Assembly (NCBI GenBank): GCA_003542355.1
Contig: DPKU01000155.1
Coordinates: 1-16,597 of the forward strand
From: Clostridiales bacterium
GTDB lineage: Bacteria > Bacillota > Clostridia > Peptostreptococcales > Anaerovoracaceae
Direction: 5' to 3'
Length of the DNA: 16,597 nt
The notes under the pieces are model-generated. The model saw only the letters and a program-made list of their open reading frames with translations, had not been told where the DNA came from and did not search any database. The translations under genes and the position numbers were made by a program. Positions 14,397 through 16,597 of this stretch are shown here, piece after piece. Numbering within the stretch: the stretch's first letter is position 1; each line of letters begins with the position of its first letter.

Positions 14397-15164
14397 TCAG
14401 TAATACACTTCTTCCAGATACAAGCCCTGGGGAGGCGCCGTATGGCCGGCCTTTGACCTCTCCCGGCTCTCCAGGATCCGCTTTATCTCGGCAGGCAGTC
14501 GTTTGCCTGAACCGATCTCCACCAGCGTGCCGGTGATGTTGCGCACCATGTGATATAAAAATCCGGTTCCGGAAACGGTCAGAACGATCTCGTCATCCTG
14601 TTTTTCCACGCTGCAGCTGTCGATGCGGCGGACCGTGGTCTTCTGTGGATTCCCTCCGGCGGACAAAAAACAGCGAAAATCCTGCTCTCCGACCAGAAAC
14701 GACGCGGCCTCCTGCATGGCGTCCGCATCCAGCGGTTCTGCCACCTGATAGCAGTAGTTGCGCAAAAAAAGATCTGCCCTTCCGGTATTCCGGATTCGAT
14801 AGCTGTACCGCTTCCCCTTGGCATCGTAGCGGGCGTGAAAACCCATGGGTTTTTCCAGGGCCGAAACGATCCGGATCTCTCCGACCCGCTCCAGGCGGTT
14901 TTGTGAAAGCGCATCGTTGACGGCCCTTTCGATGCCCGTGGCCGGAATGCCCATCCTGCCCGAAAAGCTGGCAGACTGGCCCCGGGCATGCACGCCCGCG
15001 TCGGTCCGGCTCGCACCGAAAAGCTCCACGGGGATCCCGCAGACAGCCGACAACAAACCCTCCAGCTCTCCGCACACGGTCCGTGCACGAGGCTGGCGCT
15101 GCCATCCCGAAAACCCTGTTCCGTCATATGCGATTGTAAGCAGAATGTTTTTTTCTTCAACCAT
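14397..15164 (-). CDS. truA: tRNA pseudouridine(38-40) synthase
   Basis: Makes pseudouridine at positions 38-40 of the anticodon stem of many tRNAs. The 255-residue product has the N-terminal strand IAYDGTGFSGWQRQP (11-25), the catalytic aspartate D55 in ASRTDAGVHARGQ (51-63), HARYDAKGKRYSYRI in the middle, and GFLYHMVRNITGTLVEIGSG in the C-terminal domain, all diagnostic. I start at ATG 15162-15164. It has no ribosome binding site, and the promoter would begin the message about two bases upstream, so translation is probably leaderless. A GTG at 15222-15224 would add 20 residues but lies beside the terminator and before the promoter. It is the first gene of the six-gene operon. Length is typical. 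Confidence 0.95.
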   Translation of the reverse strand: MVEEKNILLTIAYDGTGFSGWQRQPRARTVCGELEGLLSAVCGIPVELFGASRTDAGVHARGQSASFSGRMGIPATGIERAVNDALSQNRLERVGEIRIVSALEKPMGFHARYDAKGKRYSYRIRNTGRADLFLRNYCYQVAEPLDADAMQEAASFLVGEQDFRCFLSAGGNPQKTTVRRIDSCSVEKQDDEIVLTVSGTGFLYHMVRNITGTLVEIGSGKRLPAEIKRILESRERSKAGHTAPPQGLYLEEVYY

Positions 15165-15172
15165 ATTAGAGT

Positions 15173-15202
15173 ATTTTATCACACAAGCTTGCCTGCACAC
15201 AA
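15173..15202 (-). promoter_or_regulatory. Extended -10 promoter of the truA operon
   Basis: Minus strand: TTGTGT (15197-15202), 18 bases, then TGA-TAAAAT (-10 at 15173-15178, one base off consensus, with the extended TG). The predicted start is near 15166, two bases before the truA ATG. The same TTGTGT -35 occurs in the pyrB promoter. A second CTTGTGT copy lies at 15181-15187, inside the spacer. The promoter sits just downstream of the terminator at 15227-15259, which supports a separate transcription unit. Confidence 0.6.
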
Positions 15203-15226
15203 GATGCCGTTGCTTTCTGCCCACGA

Positions 15227-15259
15227 TAAAAGGCGGAAGCCATCGGCCGCCGCCTTTTA
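15227..15259 (-). terminator. Hairpin terminator after the 2-hydroxyacid dehydrogenase gene
   Basis: A perfect 10-bp inverted repeat (15227-15236 with 15250-15259: TAAAAGGCGG and CCGCCTTTTA), with a 13-base loop that can add a GCC/GGC inner stem. On the minus strand the stem ends in CCTTTTATC, a short U-run. The A/U-flanked stem could work in both directions, but there is no plus-strand gene to end. It lies about 50 bases past the dehydrogenase stop. Confidence 0.8.
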
Positions 15260-15307
15260 AATTTGTTTCGATCTCCGGAAAGTCTGCTGTTTTCTTTGTT
15301 ATTATGA

Positions 15308-16291
15308 TCAGTCGAACAGCTTCTCCAGTTCTTTGTTCACCAGATTCACCGGCTTCTGCCCGGTGAGCACTCGGACGATCTCCTCCGCCGGAGCAGACTG
15401 GAGGGTTTTCTGAGATTCGTTGGAATGCCAGGCTCTGTGCGGGGTCAGGGAGACATTCTCCATCTTCAGGATGGGATGATCCTTGTCCAAAGGCTCCTTT
15501 TCGAACACGTCGATACAGGCATAGCCGATCTCTTTATTCTCCAGCGCCCAGACCAGATCGTTCGTATCCACAATGGCGCCGCGGCCCACATTGATGAGGG
15601 TGGCCGTGGGCTTCATCTTCTTAAATGCTTCCTTATTAAACATGTGGAATGTTTCGTCGGTGAGTGGAGCATGAATGATGATGTAATCGGCGCCCGCAAG
15701 GATCTCTTCTGTACTCTTGGGCTCCACGCCTTCTTTGCGCATCACATCGTCGTCCACGTACTTGTCTGCGGCCCAGATATTCTGGCAGAAGGGACGCAGC
15801 TTTTCTGCGGTGGCTCTTGCGATCCGGCCGAAGCTGATGATCCCCACGGTACTTTTCTGCAAGCTGGGGATCTCAATGCCAAGCTTGTACCATTCTCCGC
15901 CTTTCAGGCGCTGGGTCGTCTGGGTGATCCGCCGGTTGGCGTCCAGAAGGAAGGCCATGGCGTGGGTGGACACTTCGTCTCTGCAATAGTCGTTCACATT
16001 GCAGACGCAAATATTTTTCGCCGTAGCAGCCGGGATATCCGTTCCATCGGTGCCGATCCCGTAGCGGCAGATGACCTTGCACTTTTTCATGGCGCCGATC
16101 ACCTTTTCGGTGATCTTGCCGAACTGAGCGATCAGTGCGTCGCAGTCATCCACAATCTTTATGATATCCTCTTCGTCCTTGTAGAAATAATCCAGAACTT
16201 CCACGTCTCCCAACTGCTCCAGGATCCGCCTTTCGTTGTCCAGATTGTCGTATTCCGCCCAGTCGGTGACCACGATTTTATACTTTGCCAT
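15308..16291 (-). CDS. D-isomer-specific 2-hydroxyacid dehydrogenase, CtBP-like
   Basis: A 327-residue cytosolic NAD(P)-dependent oxidoreductase that reduces a 2-keto acid or oxidises a D-2-hydroxy acid; the substrate is unknown. CRYGIGTDGTDIPAATAKNI (75-94) and CNVNDYCRDEVSTHAMAFLL (97-116) place it near the C-terminal-binding-protein/phosphoglycerate dehydrogenase-like branch. Catalytic residues are R237 (NVGRGAIVD), E266 (DVFEKEP) and H285 (LTPHRAWHS). The dinucleotide loop is unusual: TVGIISFGRIA (148-158) has Ser and Ala where GxGxxG normally has its first and last Gly. There is no C-terminal ACT domain, so it is not a full-length serine-pathway SerA. The ATG has GAGGAGG five bases upstream and lies 20 bases after the CoA-transferase stop, so the two are probably co-transcribed, perhaps in acid fermentation. 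Confidence 0.9.
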   Translation of the reverse strand: MAKYKIVVTDWAEYDNLDNERRILEQLGDVEVLDYFYKDEEDIIKIVDDCDALIAQFGKITEKVIGAMKKCKVICRYGIGTDGTDIPAATAKNICVCNVNDYCRDEVSTHAMAFLLDANRRITQTTQRLKGGEWYKLGIEIPSLQKSTVGIISFGRIARATAEKLRPFCQNIWAADKYVDDDVMRKEGVEPKSTEEILAGADYIIIHAPLTDETFHMFNKEAFKKMKPTATLINVGRGAIVDTNDLVWALENKEIGYACIDVFEKEPLDKDHPILKMENVSLTPHRAWHSNESQKTLQSAPAEEIVRVLTGQKPVNLVNKELEKLFD

Positions 16292-16311
16292 TGTTTCCTC
16301 CTCTATGCGCG

Positions 16312-16597
16312 CTATACGATGGTAAATCCGTTTTTCATGCCCGCTTTTCTCAGATAAACGTCAAAATCCTTCTTCAACTGTTCCCGAAAATCCGGATGCG
16401 CGATATCGATCAGCGCCTGGGCCCGTTCCCGCAGCGTGAGTCCAAATATCTCCGCCACTCCGTATTCCGTAACGATATAATGGACCTCGTGTCTGCTGGC
16501 GGTCACGGGGGTGCCGGCCTCAAACTGCATAACGATTCTGGAGACGGTGCCCTTCTTTGCCGTGGAGGGCAGCGCGATGATGGGTCGTCCGTTTTTG
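16312..16597 (-). CDS. Acetyl-CoA hydrolase/transferase family protein (4-hydroxybutyrate CoA-transferase-like), 5' end outside window
   Basis: The last 95 residues are visible, running off the right edge and ending at TAG 16312-16314. They contain GRPIIALPSTAKKGTVSRIV, TASRHEVHYIVTEYGVAEIF and LRERAQALIDIAHPDFREQL, the standard C-terminal block of the Cat1/Cat2/AbfT CoA-transferase family, whose members move CoA between acetate, butyrate, succinate, 4-hydroxybutyrate or similar acids. The catalytic glutamate lies upstream, outside the window, so neither activity nor substrate can be judged. The closest subfamily by eye is 4-hydroxybutyrate or butyryl-CoA:acetate CoA-transferase. Co-transcription with the 2-hydroxyacid dehydrogenase suggests organic- or amino-acid fermentation. 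Confidence 0.9.
   Translation of the reverse strand, partial: KNGRPIIALPSTAKKGTVSRIVMQFEAGTPVTASRHEVHYIVTEYGVAEIFGLTLRERAQALIDIAHPDFREQLKKDFDVYLRKAGMKNGFTIV

Noticed and set aside
15425..16357. 310-codon plus-strand open frame opposite the 2-hydroxyacid dehydrogenase
   Set aside because: The minus-strand gene has intact catalytic motifs and a strong ribosome binding site; the antisense frame shows no family signature.
1..16597. tRNA, rRNA, CRISPR array, insertion sequence or prophage genes
   Set aside because: Read for tRNA-like T-loops, repeated spacers, transposase motifs and terminal repeats on both strands; none was found by eye.

Overview
The window looks like the chromosome of an anaerobic low-to-mid GC Gram-positive bacterium (Bacillota, probably class Clostridia). 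The reasons are protein similarity, strong AAGGAGG-type ribosome binding sites, frequent TTG/GTG starts, Thermus/Clostridia-type V-ATPase gene order, and a TagO-type/UDP-GlcNAc epimerase pair. Genus cannot be fixed from the sequence alone. All 17 protein genes, including two cut by the window edges, lie on the minus strand, so transcription runs from high to low coordinates. I see no rRNA, tRNA, CRISPR, insertion sequence or phage gene.

In transcription order there are four units. (1) 16597-15308: the C-terminal end of an acetyl-CoA hydrolase/4-hydroxybutyrate-type CoA-transferase, followed by a CtBP-like 2-hydroxyacid dehydrogenase; a hairpin terminator at 15227-15259 closes the unit. (2) 15202-9469: a compact six-gene operon of truA, dCMP deaminase, a TagO/WecA-like undecaprenyl-phosphate sugar transferase, UDP-GlcNAc 2-epimerase (wecB/mnaA), a MATE exporter and a PhzF-family protein. 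It has its own extended -10 promoter lying so close to truA that the message should be almost leaderless. The last four genes are joined by start/stop overlaps. (3) 9338-454: a complete nine-gene V-type ATP synthase/ATPase operon in the order H(G)-I-K-E-C-F-A-B-D. It has an extended -10 promoter, a roughly 110-nt leader containing an inverted repeat, and a strong rho-independent terminator at 454-500. (4) 434-1: a short-leader promoter and the first 125 codons of pyrB (aspartate carbamoyltransferase), cut by the window edge.

The V-ATPase is the main feature. The ring subunit NtpK keeps all the residues that bind Na+ in the Enterococcus hirae enzyme (L57, T60, Q61, Q113, E142, with Y64). The stator subunit NtpI keeps both membrane arginines (R571, R628). 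NtpA has an intact P-loop and NtpB an arginine finger. The complex is therefore predicted to be active and Na+-coupled. The tagO-wecB genes just upstream are the neighbours that, in Bacillus and many Clostridia, precede the F-type atp operon, so a V-type operon appears to sit in the usual F-type position. TagO and WecB would supply lipid-linked GlcNAc and ManNAc for wall polymer linkage units. I found no convincing wholly new system; the notable points are regulatory and evolutionary.
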